A stretch of DNA of 57,816 bases from Benthortus sp964440495 (GCA_964440495.1 CAYTSD010000004.1:1-57816), one strand, 5' to 3'. Shown: positions 8,179-16,641, counted from the stretch's first letter. A program made the numbers and translations. The notes: a model not told the origin generated them from the sequence alone.

Positions 8179-8796
8179 GCCGTGCTCCTCGGCCCATTTC
8201 CTCAGCTCCTCAACCTCCACAGCACCCTCCCTCAAAACACGTAGAGAGCCTCCAATGACTTCGACAACTGTTGAAGGCCTCCCAAACCTACATGGCCCCC
8301 CATCTATCACAAGGTCAACCGCCTCGGCAAGCCTGCTGTCAAGCTCCTCTAATCTTCGGGGTGCCGGGGCGCCGGAGGGGTTGGCGCTAGTTCCAACGAG
8401 GAGGCCGCCGGAGGCTTCGATTATCTCTAAAGCCTGGATGCTCGCTGGAATCCTCACCCCAACGCTCTCCCTCCCAGCAGTGAGAACCCCTACAATCTCA
8501 GGCCTAGCCCTAGCCACTAGGGTCAGCTGACCAGGCCAGTAAGAGTAGGCCAGCTGGAGAGCCGTCTCGTCGAGAATAGCGACACGGAGCACGTTCCCAA
8601 GAGAGCTGGAGAGGACTGGGAGAGGCTTACCAACCCTACCCTTTAAGCGATAGACCCTCTCAACAGCCTTAGAGTCAAAGGGATTGCATCCAAGCCCATA
8701 GAGAGTATCGGTTGGATAGATTACAGCCCCGCCGCTCTTCACAATTCTACCAGCCTCATCGACGGCCTCTAAAGAGAATCGCACAACCCTCGGCAT
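8161..8796 (-). CDS. Threonylcarbamoyl-AMP synthase (Sua5/YrdC family)
   Basis: Makes threonylcarbamoyl-AMP from threonine, bicarbonate and ATP, the substrate KEOPS uses for t6A. The YrdC fold shows in GGAVIYPTDTLYGLGC near residues 23-38, the KGR segment near 53, and SANPSGAPAP near 137. At 211 residues it has the YrdC domain only and lacks the extra C-terminal Sua5 domain. It is convergent with cgi121. Confidence 0.9.
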   Translation of the reverse strand: MPRVVRFSLEAVDEAGRIVKSGGAVIYPTDTLYGLGCNPFDSKAVERVYRLKGRVGKPLPVLSSSLGNVLRVAILDETALQLAYSYWPGQLTLVARARPEIVGVLTAGRESVGVRIPASIQALEIIEASGGLLVGTSANPSGAPAPRRLEELDSRLAEAVDLVIDGGPCRFGRPSTVVEVIGGSLRVLREGAVEVEELRKWAEEHGLTLNI

Positions 8797-8855
8797 CCCT
8801 CAAAAGATGGATGGAACAGGATTTAGAGATTGAAAAACAACTCCTATAGCGAAGA

Positions 8856-8864
8856 GATATATAG
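8856..8864 (+). promoter_or_regulatory. TATA element of the GMC oxidoreductase gene
   Basis: GATATATAG lies about 37 bases upstream of the GTG start at 8897. Confidence 0.45.
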
Positions 8865-8896
8865 CGCCCACCCCAACCATCTCCGAGAGGTTTTAG

Positions 8897-10171
8897 GTGA
8901 ATCCAAATTTCTTAATAGTTGGCTCTGGAGCAGGTGGAGCTACCCTAGCCAAGGAACTTGCAATCCGTGGAAAAAACGTCACCATAGTGGAGCGTGGGAG
9001 GTTCCATAAACTTGGAACAGAGCGGAGGGCGATGAGATTCTATACAGGAGGATTCTCCCCCGGAGAGAAAGTAGACGGCGGAACCACTATTTTCAGAACA
9101 ATCATGGTTGGAGGAACTACCATGGTTACTTTAGGATGCTGTGTGAAGCCACCGCAACAAGATCTCAGAAGACTTGGAATAGATTTGGATAAAGAACTTG
9201 AGGAGGCTGAAAGGGAGCTAGCGGTTTCTCTCGTGCCTGAGAACTTTATGGGAGAGAGGACAAAAATTCTGAGAAAAGCTTCCGAAGAACTCGGATACAG
9301 TGTTAAGCCCATGCCCAAGTTTATAGACTTTAAGAGATGCACTAACTGCGGGTTATGTGTTACAGGGTGCCGGTATGGAGCGAGATGGAGCGCTCTCAAA
9401 CCTTTGGGTGAAGCTAGAAAAGCAGGGGCAAAACTCCTAACAAATACATCCGTTGAAGAGGTTCTCTACAGAGATGGAGAAGTTAAGGGAGTAAAGACAC
9501 GTGGTCCATCGGGTTCTCAGGAGATCTCCGCTGACAAAGTTATTTTAGCTGCTGGGGGATTAAGTACGCCTATTATCTTGCAGAGGTCAGGGCTTGAAGC
9601 AGGAGACGGGCTCTTCGTAGACCTCTTCATAAACACTTATGGTATGATAGAGAAACATGGAATTAGAGATGAGCTTGGAATGGCCACAATAATCAACCAA
9701 TTCCATGAAAGCGACGGCCTCATATTAACACCAATATTGGATACATGTCTCCACATGCTTCTCTATCTTCCACTCCTTAAGAAGATGCGGGCGTTTAATC
9801 GGGATAAAATGCTTGGATTGATGACAAAGATCGCTGACGACTCTTCGGGAAAGATAGAATCAAATGGTAGAATATGTAAACCTATCACCAAGAATGATTG
9901 GAGAAAGCTAGAGAAGGGGGTTGAGCTTTCTAAGAACATTCTAAGACAAGCAGGCGTAAATCCTAGATCTTTTCTAACAACAGAGGTGAGGGGAGCTCAT
10001 CCAGGTGGAACAGCCGCCATCGGAAAAACCGTTAACAAGGAATTCGAAACCGAGATCAATGGGCTTTACGTATGTGACAGCAGTCTTCTCCCAGCTTCAT
10101 TAGGTAATCCACCTGTGTTAACGATAGTTGCATTGGCTAAGAGGTTGGGAGCACTGCTCACCGCAGGATAA
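8897..10171 (+). CDS. GMC-family FAD oxidoreductase with a 4Fe-4S-type cysteine motif
   Basis: A 424-residue flavoprotein. The N-terminal FAD-binding Rossmann motif is GSGAGG at residues 9-14. The C-terminal GMC signature includes HPGGTAAIG and SSLLPASLGNPP near residue 400. Between them four cysteines, C148, C151, C154 and C158, form a CxxCxxCxxxC ferredoxin-like motif, so an iron-sulfur cluster may relay electrons. The substrate is not evident; an alcohol, sugar or geranylgeranyl-lipid dehydrogenase would be possible. GTG start. It stands alone, followed by a convergent aminotransferase. Confidence 0.8.
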   Translation: MNPNFLIVGSGAGGATLAKELAIRGKNVTIVERGRFHKLGTERRAMRFYTGGFSPGEKVDGGTTIFRTIMVGGTTMVTLGCCVKPPQQDLRRLGIDLDKELEEAERELAVSLVPENFMGERTKILRKASEELGYSVKPMPKFIDFKRCTNCGLCVTGCRYGARWSALKPLGEARKAGAKLLTNTSVEEVLYRDGEVKGVKTRGPSGSQEISADKVILAAGGLSTPIILQRSGLEAGDGLFVDLFINTYGMIEKHGIRDELGMATIINQFHESDGLILTPILDTCLHMLLYLPLLKKMRAFNRDKMLGLMTKIADDSSGKIESNGRICKPITKNDWRKLEKGVELSKNILRQAGVNPRSFLTTEVRGAHPGGTAAIGKTVNKEFETEINGLYVCDSSLLPASLGNPPVLTIVALAKRLGALLTAG

Positions 10172-10180
10172 TTGCTCCAC

Positions 10181-11098
10181 CTAATAGATTGGTGTGAGCC
10201 ACTCTATGTGGCTCTCATCCTCCCCTCTCACTATCTTTATAAATCTCTCCCGGATTCTAAGCGTTATCTCGCCTGGTTTTCCATCTCCAACAGGTCTGCC
10301 GTCAACCTCGATTATCGGCGTGATCTCAGCTGCGCTTCCCGTGAAGAATAGCTCGTCGGCGAGATAGAGTTCTCCGCGTGAAATCATACGCTCCTCAACC
10401 TTGAATCCCTCCTCCCTAGCCAGCTCCATCACAGTGTTACGTGTAATGCCCTCAAGGATTGATGCGCAGAGCGGGGGTGTGGCAAGAGAACCGTTTCTCA
10501 CGAGGAAGATATTCTCTCCAGGTCCCTCCGACACGTAGCCCTTTTGATTTAGAAATATTGCCTCGTCGTAGCCTGCTCTTCTAGCCTCCATCGTCGCGAG
10601 GACGGAGTTTACATAGTTTCCTGAAACCTTCGCCATGGGCGGTGAGCTGTCGTCATCTATTCTTCTCCAGCTTGAGACACATACCTTCAGGCCTCTTGGT
10701 TTCTCGAAGTAGCGTGGGAATGGGAAGGCGAAGATTAGGACATTTACCTCATTCTTAGATATGTCGAGACCTATGCTTCCTCTGCCTACATAGAGGAGGG
10801 GTCTAATGTAGAGGTCTGTTTTAAACTCATTCTTCCTAAGCAGCTCAATTACTGCGTCTCTGAGTTCCTCAACGCTGTAGGGGGAGCTTAGTCCAAGCAT
10901 CTTCGCTGAGCTCATTAGACGGTTTAGATGCTCGGGAAGCCTGAAGACGTAGAGGTTCTTCTTCCCCATATATGCTCTGATGCCCTCGAAGACCGCCGTC
11001 CCATAATGTAAGGCATGAACCGAGACATGGACAGCGGCGTTCTCCCACTCAACAAACCTTCCATCCATCCAGACATATTTTGGAGGGGTCTTAATCAT
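10181..11098 (-). CDS. ilvE: Branched-chain amino acid aminotransferase
   Basis: A fold-type IV PLP enzyme that interconverts branched-chain amino acids and their keto acids. The N-terminal ALHYGTAVFEGIRAY segment (residues 29-43) and the SGNYVNSVLA region near residue 160, where the PLP-binding lysine lies just before (MAKVSGN), are diagnostic. GPGENIF near residue 193 is also typical. The 305-residue length is normal. Start ATG. It lies upstream-to-downstream with a thiol oxidoreductase gene on the same strand. Confidence 0.92.
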   Translation of the reverse strand: MIKTPPKYVWMDGRFVEWENAAVHVSVHALHYGTAVFEGIRAYMGKKNLYVFRLPEHLNRLMSSAKMLGLSSPYSVEELRDAVIELLRKNEFKTDLYIRPLLYVGRGSIGLDISKNEVNVLIFAFPFPRYFEKPRGLKVCVSSWRRIDDDSSPPMAKVSGNYVNSVLATMEARRAGYDEAIFLNQKGYVSEGPGENIFLVRNGSLATPPLCASILEGITRNTVMELAREEGFKVEERMISRGELYLADELFFTGSAAEITPIIEVDGRPVGDGKPGEITLRIRERFIKIVRGEDESHIEWLTPIY

Positions 11099-11137
11099 GT
11101 AGCCAACCTCGAGACAGTTCTATAAAAATCTGATACA

Positions 11138-11839
11138 CTAAACCCTTGTAACTGTTCCCCTATATCTTTCTGAAGGAAGCTCTTCAACCTTTCCCTCAAC
11201 CACTGCTAGGACATAGTTTATGAAATAGGGTTCGGGGAGAGCTCCCTCGAAGGAGTATCTATCGTTTATCACTATCTTGGGAACGGCCATGACCTGATAT
11301 TTAGCGGATAGCTCTGGGAACTCCGTTGCCTCAATCATATCCGACTTCACGTTGAGATTCTCTACAGCTATCTCGTGCGCTATTCTAACGGCACGTGGAC
11401 AGTATGGACAGGTAGGTGTGACAAATACCTGTATATGGAGAGGTGTGGCTATTGCTGAGACTCTTTTCCTCGAGGTTGGAGCAAGCCTAGATTTACCTTT
11501 AGAGACATCTACTATGTCTTCTATCAGTGTTGTGAATTCGTAGCCTGCGGGTAGGCCGAAGAATCTAACCCCGTACTCCTTCTCGCCGAAGAGAAGTAGG
11601 GCTGGAGTTTTGTCAATACTCCATCTCGAAGCCTTATCGGAGTTTTCCTCGATATCATAGTATTCTGGGAGAAGCCTCTCTGAGAGACCTGAGACCTCCT
11701 CAACAATCTGCCTCATTATCTTACAGTTTTCTTCCTCAGGCTTCTTGGTGAAGACTATGAGTCTCACGTTTCCCTGAAGCTCCCTCTCAAATTTCCGAGA
11801 TAATAGTCTCCTGTCTCTTTCCTTAATTATCGCAGCCAT
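11138..11839 (-). CDS. Protein disulfide oxidoreductase (two thioredoxin folds)
   Basis: A 233-residue protein made of two thioredoxin-like units, as in the archaeal PDO/glutaredoxin-like family that forms and shuffles disulfides in thermophile cytoplasm. The C-terminal unit has an intact CPYC active site (C144 to C147). The N-terminal unit has only a single cysteine (C39 in ENCK) where a CxxC is usual, so probably only one half is redox active. Start ATG. Confidence 0.85.
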   Translation of the reverse strand: MAAIIKERDRRLLSRKFERELQGNVRLIVFTKKPEEENCKIMRQIVEEVSGLSERLLPEYYDIEENSDKASRWSIDKTPALLLFGEKEYGVRFFGLPAGYEFTTLIEDIVDVSKGKSRLAPTSRKRVSAIATPLHIQVFVTPTCPYCPRAVRIAHEIAVENLNVKSDMIEATEFPELSAKYQVMAVPKIVINDRYSFEGALPEPYFINYVLAVVEGKVEELPSERYRGTVTRV

Positions 11840-11878
11840 CGTTGAATCGAGAATTATTGGATGTCTTAAAGATTTCCG

Positions 11879-13057
11879 CTACTTTATTCCAAGAGATGAG
11901 TAGAAGGCTTCTAAGGCTACTCCCTCATCGGTTTCGAATCCTAGTTTTCTAAGCGTGTATGCGAGAGCGGTTATCGTGTAGACCAAGTAGTGGGTTGTCG
12001 CAGTTATCCCCATATGTCCTACTCTAACGCTTTTACCCTCAAGCTTGCCCACACCTCTCGCTATCATTACATTGAATCTCTCAAGCAAGCCTTGTATCAG
12101 CTTTTTAGCCATTCCCTCTGGAAGGCTTATCACCGTAATGGTTGAAGAGGCGTATTCTTCTGGCGCGAAGGTTTCGAGACCCATCGCTCGGACAGCTTCT
12201 CTAAAGGCCGCAGCCATTTTAGCATGCCTCTCATACCTCTTCTCCAATCCCTCGTTTATTGCGATCTTCAAAGCCTCTCTAAGTGCGAGTATGGTGTGGG
12301 TTGGAACCTCCGTGGGGTAGGGGTGGCCCATGACTCCAAGCTTCTCTATGGACTCCTTCCATACCTGTAGGTCTAGGAACCATGCGCGCGGGCTCCATTT
12401 TCTTTCATCTATTATTCTACCTGCCTTCGGGCTTATCGCTATAGGGGTTATTCCAGCTAGACCTGAGATAGCCATGCTTGAGTGGCCGACGCAGTAGTCG
12501 ATGAACCAGTCGTCGACACTTATCTCCATCCCGCCGTAGGATGAGGTTGCGTCAACTATAAAGAGAGCGTTACTCTCATTCACTATCTTTCCATAGGTCT
12601 TTATCGGGTTTCTAACGCCTGTAGATGCCTCTACATGAACCGCTACAACGGCTCTCGTGTCGGGATTTTCCTTTAAAGCCGACTCAAGCTCTACAGGCTT
12701 CAGAATCTCCCCATATCCTGCCTCAAGTTTTATGACATCGCAGCCGAGGTGGCGACCCATCTCAACAACCCTCTCCCCGCAGCTTCCATTAACGAGAACT
12801 ATCATCTTCTCTCCCGGTGGAACTAGGTTCGCTATCCCCATCTCGAGGGCAGCTGAGCCTGGGGCAGGAACTAGGAGAACCTCGCCAGATGTTCCAAAGG
12901 GCTTCTGAGCAAGAGCGACTGTTTCTTCGTAAATCTTACCCCACTGCCTACCGAAGTGAGGGAGGGGAGGCTTGGAGGCTGCGGCCAAGACCTCGGGCGC
13001 GACCTCAGAGGGGCCTGGAACCATTAGTATCGGCTTCCACTCACTCTTACTCGCCAT
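11879..13057 (-). CDS. Class V aminotransferase-fold protein lacking the expected PLP lysine
   Basis: A 392-residue protein that aligns along its length with alanine-glyoxylate/serine-pyruvate aminotransferases: MVPGPSEV at the start, HVEASTGVRNP at 141-151, and the cofactor aspartate D169 in IVDATSSYGG. Where the family has G-S-Q-K-x-L, with K as the Schiff-base lysine, this protein reads VGHSSMAI, with methionine 195 in the lysine position. It may therefore be a non-aminotransferase or use PLP differently. I checked the codon (ATG at 12475-12473). Confidence 0.8.
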   Translation of the reverse strand: MASKSEWKPILMVPGPSEVAPEVLAAASKPPLPHFGRQWGKIYEETVALAQKPFGTSGEVLLVPAPGSAALEMGIANLVPPGEKMIVLVNGSCGERVVEMGRHLGCDVIKLEAGYGEILKPVELESALKENPDTRAVVAVHVEASTGVRNPIKTYGKIVNESNALFIVDATSSYGGMEISVDDWFIDYCVGHSSMAISGLAGITPIAISPKAGRIIDERKWSPRAWFLDLQVWKESIEKLGVMGHPYPTEVPTHTILALREALKIAINEGLEKRYERHAKMAAAFREAVRAMGLETFAPEEYASSTITVISLPEGMAKKLIQGLLERFNVMIARGVGKLEGKSVRVGHMGITATTHYLVYTITALAYTLRKLGFETDEGVALEAFYSSLGIK

Positions 13058-13082
13058 CTCTCCAAATGTTTAAGCATAGGAT

Positions 13083-13496
13083 CTATTTAAGAGCACGTAC
13101 ACGTTTAGCCGCATCCTTGGCCAGAGTATCGGCCTCACGGTTAAGCCTCCGACTAATATAATGTATTGAAATTTTATCGAGCCTCGATGACAGGTTTAAG
13201 GCTCTTTGATACAGTTTTTTAAGCCTCGGTGCTTTAACCTTGTACTCTCCTTTAAGCTGCTTTACCAGGAGCATGCTGTCGGAGTAGAGGTCAACTGTTT
13301 TGGCCCCGAGCTTTAAAGCCTCTTCCAGAGCCTTTAGAAGAGCATAGTACTCCGCCTCATTATTCGTCTTAACCCCCAGAGACCTACCTATCCTCCTCAG
13401 CTCCCTACCCCCTTCATCGAATATTATTACTCCGAGACCAGCTGGCCCTGGATTCCCCTTCGATGAGCCGTCGAAGAATATCTTGAGACGCTTCAA
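13083..13496 (-). CDS. rnhA: Ribonuclease HI
   Basis: Degrades RNA in RNA-DNA hybrids. The catalytic acidic residues are visible: FDGSSKGNPG at the N-terminus (D9), the NNEAEYYAL segment (E48), LYSDSML (D72) and NREADTLAK (D near 123). The 137-residue length fits archaeal type 1 enzymes without the hybrid-binding domain. TTG start. It is 13 bases downstream of rpl10e on the same strand. Confidence 0.92.
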   Translation of the reverse strand: MKRLKIFFDGSSKGNPGPAGLGVIIFDEGGRELRRIGRSLGVKTNNEAEYYALLKALEEALKLGAKTVDLYSDSMLLVKQLKGEYKVKAPRLKKLYQRALNLSSRLDKISIHYISRRLNREADTLAKDAAKRVRALK

Positions 13497-13509
13497 GATT
13501 TTCTCTCTT

Positions 13510-14025
13510 TTAGCCAGCCTCAGGCTGAGGCTTCACGAGCTTGTTGATGATTATCCTATAACTCTTTGGAAGCTTCTTTGCCGCGAGCTTGAGCGCTTCT
13601 TTCGCTGCCTCAAGCCCCGTCTCTGTGACCAGGACTCTGAAGACAGGTTGCCCCGCGTCAACTTGAGCCGCTCTCCCAACCGGTTTCCCGAATGCTCTGC
13701 GCATCCCCTCCTGAAGTCGGTCGGCATGTGCTCCAAATATCATCTTGTTCTCTCTTAGAACGTGGTGGGGGTGAGCCTTCAGCTCGGCGAAGTAATTATC
13801 GTCTCCAACCCTCTTGCTTAGATGTTTTCCAATTGCTATTCTGGCTGATTCCAGGGATGCGTCCCTTATCTGGAGAGACTCCTTGGAGATTAGGAGAAGC
13901 TCGTATGGATAGTCCTCTCTAAAGGTTCCCATGGAGTATTTGCTTATTCTGGGCTGTGGAGCACCGTGGATAAAGTCCTCTCTCGAGTAGGGTCTCTCCC
14001 TAGCCCTCCAGTTCTTAGCCCTCAT
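13510..14025 (-). CDS. rpl10e: 50S ribosomal protein L10e (L16 family)
   Basis: A large-subunit ribosomal protein equivalent to bacterial L16 and eukaryotic uL16. The N-terminus MRAKNWR, the HPHHVLRENKM segment near residue 107 and the FGKPVGRAA segment near 132 are diagnostic. 171 residues is the standard archaeal length. Start ATG. It shares strand and probably transcript with rnhA. Confidence 0.95.
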   Translation of the reverse strand: MRAKNWRARERPYSREDFIHGAPQPRISKYSMGTFREDYPYELLLISKESLQIRDASLESARIAIGKHLSKRVGDDNYFAELKAHPHHVLRENKMIFGAHADRLQEGMRRAFGKPVGRAAQVDAGQPVFRVLVTETGLEAAKEALKLAAKKLPKSYRIIINKLVKPQPEAG

Positions 14026-14069
14026 CTAGTCTTCCCAGACTCGGAGAGGGGAAGGCTTCTTTTAAGCAT

Positions 14070-14450
14070 TTACAGTTTCCCAAAGTAGGACTTAACGTGA
14101 GGCCTCGTCAGATAGTATATTATCGCTATGTTGATAAGTATGGTGATTATCCCTGCTGGGAGGGTTAGAAGCCCTAGGATTATCCCGAGGATTGAGAGGC
14201 CTATCGCTAAACCCCAAGACCAGCTGGCTCTAGTCCAGAACCCCCACGCAATAGCGAAGGAGGCTAAGCCCAAGATTATGGATATGACCGCTATGATGAC
14301 CAACACTCCTCCAGCAAGCAAGCCTACGAGAGGTATCATCGCCGCCATCCCTGCAGCCGCGAAGAGGGACGCAGCTGACCCAAGCCAAATCAATCCACCT
14401 ATAACCTCCAGTATAGCTAAGACCGTTATCCCGAAAGGTCTACCACTCAT
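14070..14450 (-). CDS. Small membrane protein with four predicted helices
   Basis: A 126-residue hydrophobic protein with about four membrane segments (near residues 7-30, 33-52, 54-73 and 80-115) and a short charged C-terminus. Glycine- and alanine-rich helices with the segment FGITVLAILEVIGG recall small archaeal integral membrane proteins of unknown function. It ends 8 bases short of ksgA on the same strand. No function can be assigned. Confidence 0.65.
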   Translation of the reverse strand: MSGRPFGITVLAILEVIGGLIWLGSAASLFAAAGMAAMIPLVGLLAGGVLVIIAVISIILGLASFAIAWGFWTRASWSWGLAIGLSILGIILGLLTLPAGIITILINIAIIYYLTRPHVKSYFGKL

Positions 14451-14457
14451 ACCGGAT

Positions 14458-15222
14458 TTAAAGACCTCTAAGCTTAATAAGTATGCTGGAGCATGTGAGA
14501 AGCTCCTCAGGCTTAAGCTGATAGACGCGTTTGGAGAGAATACTCCTTGGGAGAAGGCTTCCCAAATCTTCCCTGGAATACTCCTTGAGAAAACTTTTCA
14601 AAACTTTGCGAACCGTCTGCCTCCTCCTCGTGAACAAAAGCTTTAGAAAACTCTTCTCTTCAGGCCGAATCCCTCTCACATCAACCCTCCTATTCATGAC
14701 AACTATCGCTGAATCCACCTTTGGAGTAGGGTTGAAGAAGATTCTTGGAACGATCTCGGCTATCCTTACTTCATAGAAGAGCTGGGCCAGAAATGATGTA
14801 AAGACATATTTATGGGAGCCGGGTTTGGCTAGAAGCTTTGAAGCGAACTCTCGTTGAAGTGTTAGAACGATTAACTCTGGAGGAGACTCTATGAGCCAGT
14901 CTATGAGACGTGTTGAGATACGGTAGGGAGGGTTTGAGACAACCTTGTTAAATCCTTTAGGCCTAAGTTTCAGAACATCGCCGATGAGCAGCTCCACGTT
15001 ATCGTAGCCTTTTATATTTTCCGCGGCTTCAGATGCGAGAGACTCATCAAGCTCAACCGCTATTACTTTACCAGCCTTCTCCGCAATCCTCTTCGTCAGT
15101 TCCCCCCTGCCTGCACCAACCTCTAGAACTACGTCTCTTCTAGAAATCTTTCCATAATCCACTAACCTGTCTAAGACTTCTTCCCTGACCAAGAAGTGTT
15201 GGCCTAAAATTCTTCTCTTCAT
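14458..15222 (-). CDS. ksgA: Dimethyladenosine transferase (16S rRNA A1518/A1519)
   Basis: Dimethylates two adjacent adenosines in the 3' terminal helix of 16S rRNA. The start RILGQHFLV, the SAM motif VLEVGAGRGELT (residues 34-45), and the NPPYRIS target motif near residue 97 are diagnostic. The 254-residue length is normal. The start overlaps the DUF655 gene by 4 bases (ATGA-type overlap), so it is translated with the L21e-rpoF-DUF655 operon, an arrangement widely kept in Archaea. Confidence 0.94.
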   Translation of the reverse strand: MKRRILGQHFLVREEVLDRLVDYGKISRRDVVLEVGAGRGELTKRIAEKAGKVIAVELDESLASEAAENIKGYDNVELLIGDVLKLRPKGFNKVVSNPPYRISTRLIDWLIESPPELIVLTLQREFASKLLAKPGSHKYVFTSFLAQLFYEVRIAEIVPRIFFNPTPKVDSAIVVMNRRVDVRGIRPEEKSFLKLLFTRRRQTVRKVLKSFLKEYSREDLGSLLPRSILSKRVYQLKPEELLTCSSILIKLRGL

Positions 15223-15809
15223 CTTGAATGTATTATAGGCTCTCTGACAAAAAGTCTATGCCTCTCATTAATATCGGTAAGCTCCTGCAGTATTCTTTGA
15301 ACAAGGGCTTTAACAGGGTCTTGGACGCAGCCTCGTTTCTTCAAGTCCTCATAGCTTTCAAAGGGCTTTAACTCTCTCTCCCTCAGAATCTTCAACGCAA
15401 TCTTCTTACCGATACCTGGGATAAGTTCTAGAGCATGCATTCTGGGGGTAACAGGCATCGACGTGTTAAAGAACTCGACGAATCTTTTCTCATTCGTCTC
15501 GACAATCGTTCTTACCGCGTTCTCCAGCTCATTCTTAGCTGTCTGCGTTAGGTCATCATAGTTTATCCTCCTAATTATTCTTAGAATACTTCTTGGGACA
15601 TCCTTTCCAACATATATTCTTGTCCCGACAAGAGGCTTATGCTTCTGGGAAACAGCTGCTTCTAAGAGGGTGAAGTAATCCTCACCGAGTAATTGGACTA
15701 TTAGTTCATTTCTTCCAACAGCTATGTTTGGAGCCTGTGCCCGCAGTTCTGAGGCTGGGAAAACGTCGAGAACGTATGCAAAATCTTCATATTTTTTCTG
15801 CTTTGCCAA
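15219..15809 (-). CDS. DUF655 protein with helix-hairpin-helix motif
   Basis: A 196-residue protein of the archaeal DUF655 family. The N-terminal half is a beta-rich OB-like region (EDFAYVLDVFP, VGRNELIVQLLG) and the second half has a helix-hairpin-helix, MHALELIPGIGKKIALKILRE near residues 126-145, typical of nucleic-acid binding. Its conserved position between rpoF and ksgA suggests a role with RNA or ribosome assembly, but no activity is established. TTG start. Confidence 0.85.
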   Translation of the reverse strand: MAKQKKYEDFAYVLDVFPASELRAQAPNIAVGRNELIVQLLGEDYFTLLEAAVSQKHKPLVGTRIYVGKDVPRSILRIIRRINYDDLTQTAKNELENAVRTIVETNEKRFVEFFNTSMPVTPRMHALELIPGIGKKIALKILRERELKPFESYEDLKKRGCVQDPVKALVQRILQELTDINERHRLFVREPIIHSR

Positions 15810-15851
15810 AAGCTTTCACAGCTCCTTTTCCTGATATGTTTATTTTCCCGG

Positions 15852-16148
15852 TTATCCCTCTTCTTCTAGATGTTTCTTTATTAGCTCGATTATTGCCTTG
15901 AGTTTCTCCTCAGAGAAGAGTAGGAATGAGACCAGGCGTTTGTATCCGCTTAGGATCGCTCTAAGCTCCTCTATGTGAGTCGGACATATGTCGACTATTT
16001 GGACCGCTTCCTCCCGTGTAAGCTCAAACTTCTCCATCAGCTCCTCAATAAGCTTCTTAGCTTTTTCAGGTGGAAGCTTGGAGTACTTTCTAGCATAGTT
16101 TAGGACACGCATCTGCAGTGAGTTTAGCTCCATCTCCCTCTCCTCCAT
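15852..16148 (-). CDS. rpoF: DNA-directed RNA polymerase subunit F (Rpb4 family)
   Basis: The Rpb4-like subunit that pairs with subunit E (Rpb7) to form the polymerase stalk. Family features are the LNYARKYSKLPPEKAKKLIEEL-like helices and the ICPTHIEELRAIL segment. The coordinates use the first ATG, giving 98 residues. The frame continues upstream to just after the L21e stop, and those codons (KVTSQTPLSLPEVREL) resemble the usual N-terminus of RpoF. No ATG, GTG or TTG exists there, but a CTG at 16205-16203 follows a GGTGA-type ribosome site, so the real start may be that CTG. Confidence 0.9.
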   Translation of the reverse strand: MEEREMELNSLQMRVLNYARKYSKLPPEKAKKLIEELMEKFELTREEAVQIVDICPTHIEELRAILSGYKRLVSFLLFSEEKLKAIIELIKKHLEEEG

Positions 16149-16207
16149 AAGCTCCCTTACTTCAGGCAGTGAGAGGGGAGTTTGAGAGGTTACTTTCTTA
16201 GGCAGGT

Positions 16208-16501
16208 TTACTCACCCCATTTAGCTATGTGATCGGGTAAGACTGTGAGTTTCTTCAGCTTCTCACCTAGCTTAACCGCGACAACGTAGGCTCTCCCCCT
16301 CTTCTCGAGGATCTCCCCAATCTTTCCATGGTATCTTCTGTGAGGCGCTCCCTTCTGGACGGAGGGGTTAATCTTTATCGTAACCCTGTCTCCAGGCTTA
16401 TATTCTCTGAGATAGATCTCGGGTAGAGGGCTTCTCCTAGCCCCCCTAGGAAGAGTGAGTATCCTACGTGACTTGTATCTGAATCCCTTTGATTTCGGCA
16501 T
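16208..16501 (-). CDS. rpl21e: 50S ribosomal protein L21e
   Basis: An archaeal and eukaryotic large-subunit protein. I place the start at the ATG at 16501 because the family begins with a short basic stretch like MPKSKGFRYKSR; the open frame extends 46 codons upstream but that part has no family character. The KPGDRVTIKINPSVQKG segment and PHRRYHGKIG are diagnostic. 97 residues is the normal length. First gene of the L21e-rpoF-DUF655-ksgA operon. Confidence 0.93.
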   Translation of the reverse strand: MPKSKGFRYKSRRILTLPRGARRSPLPEIYLREYKPGDRVTIKINPSVQKGAPHRRYHGKIGEILEKRGRAYVVAVKLGEKLKKLTVLPDHIAKWGE

Positions 16502-16641
16502 GCCGATGAGATTTGGAGCTACGTCTTTAAAAGTTTTTAAACCGCCCCCAGGGTGACTATTTAACGTTATCCAGAGCCTCTTCTCCAACCTCCCCCAAAG
16601 GGTCTCCCTTTTTCCTCCCCCCGGAGAAATTCCCCCCAAGC

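Noticed and set aside
12817..13161. Open frame opposite the class V aminotransferase gene
   Set aside because: It is a shadow of a strongly supported gene, with a composition rich in S, R and L and no recognisable domain.
16502..16639. 46-codon N-terminal extension of ribosomal protein L21e
   Set aside because: The family begins at MPKSKGF; the upstream part has no family similarity and contains the likely promoter region.
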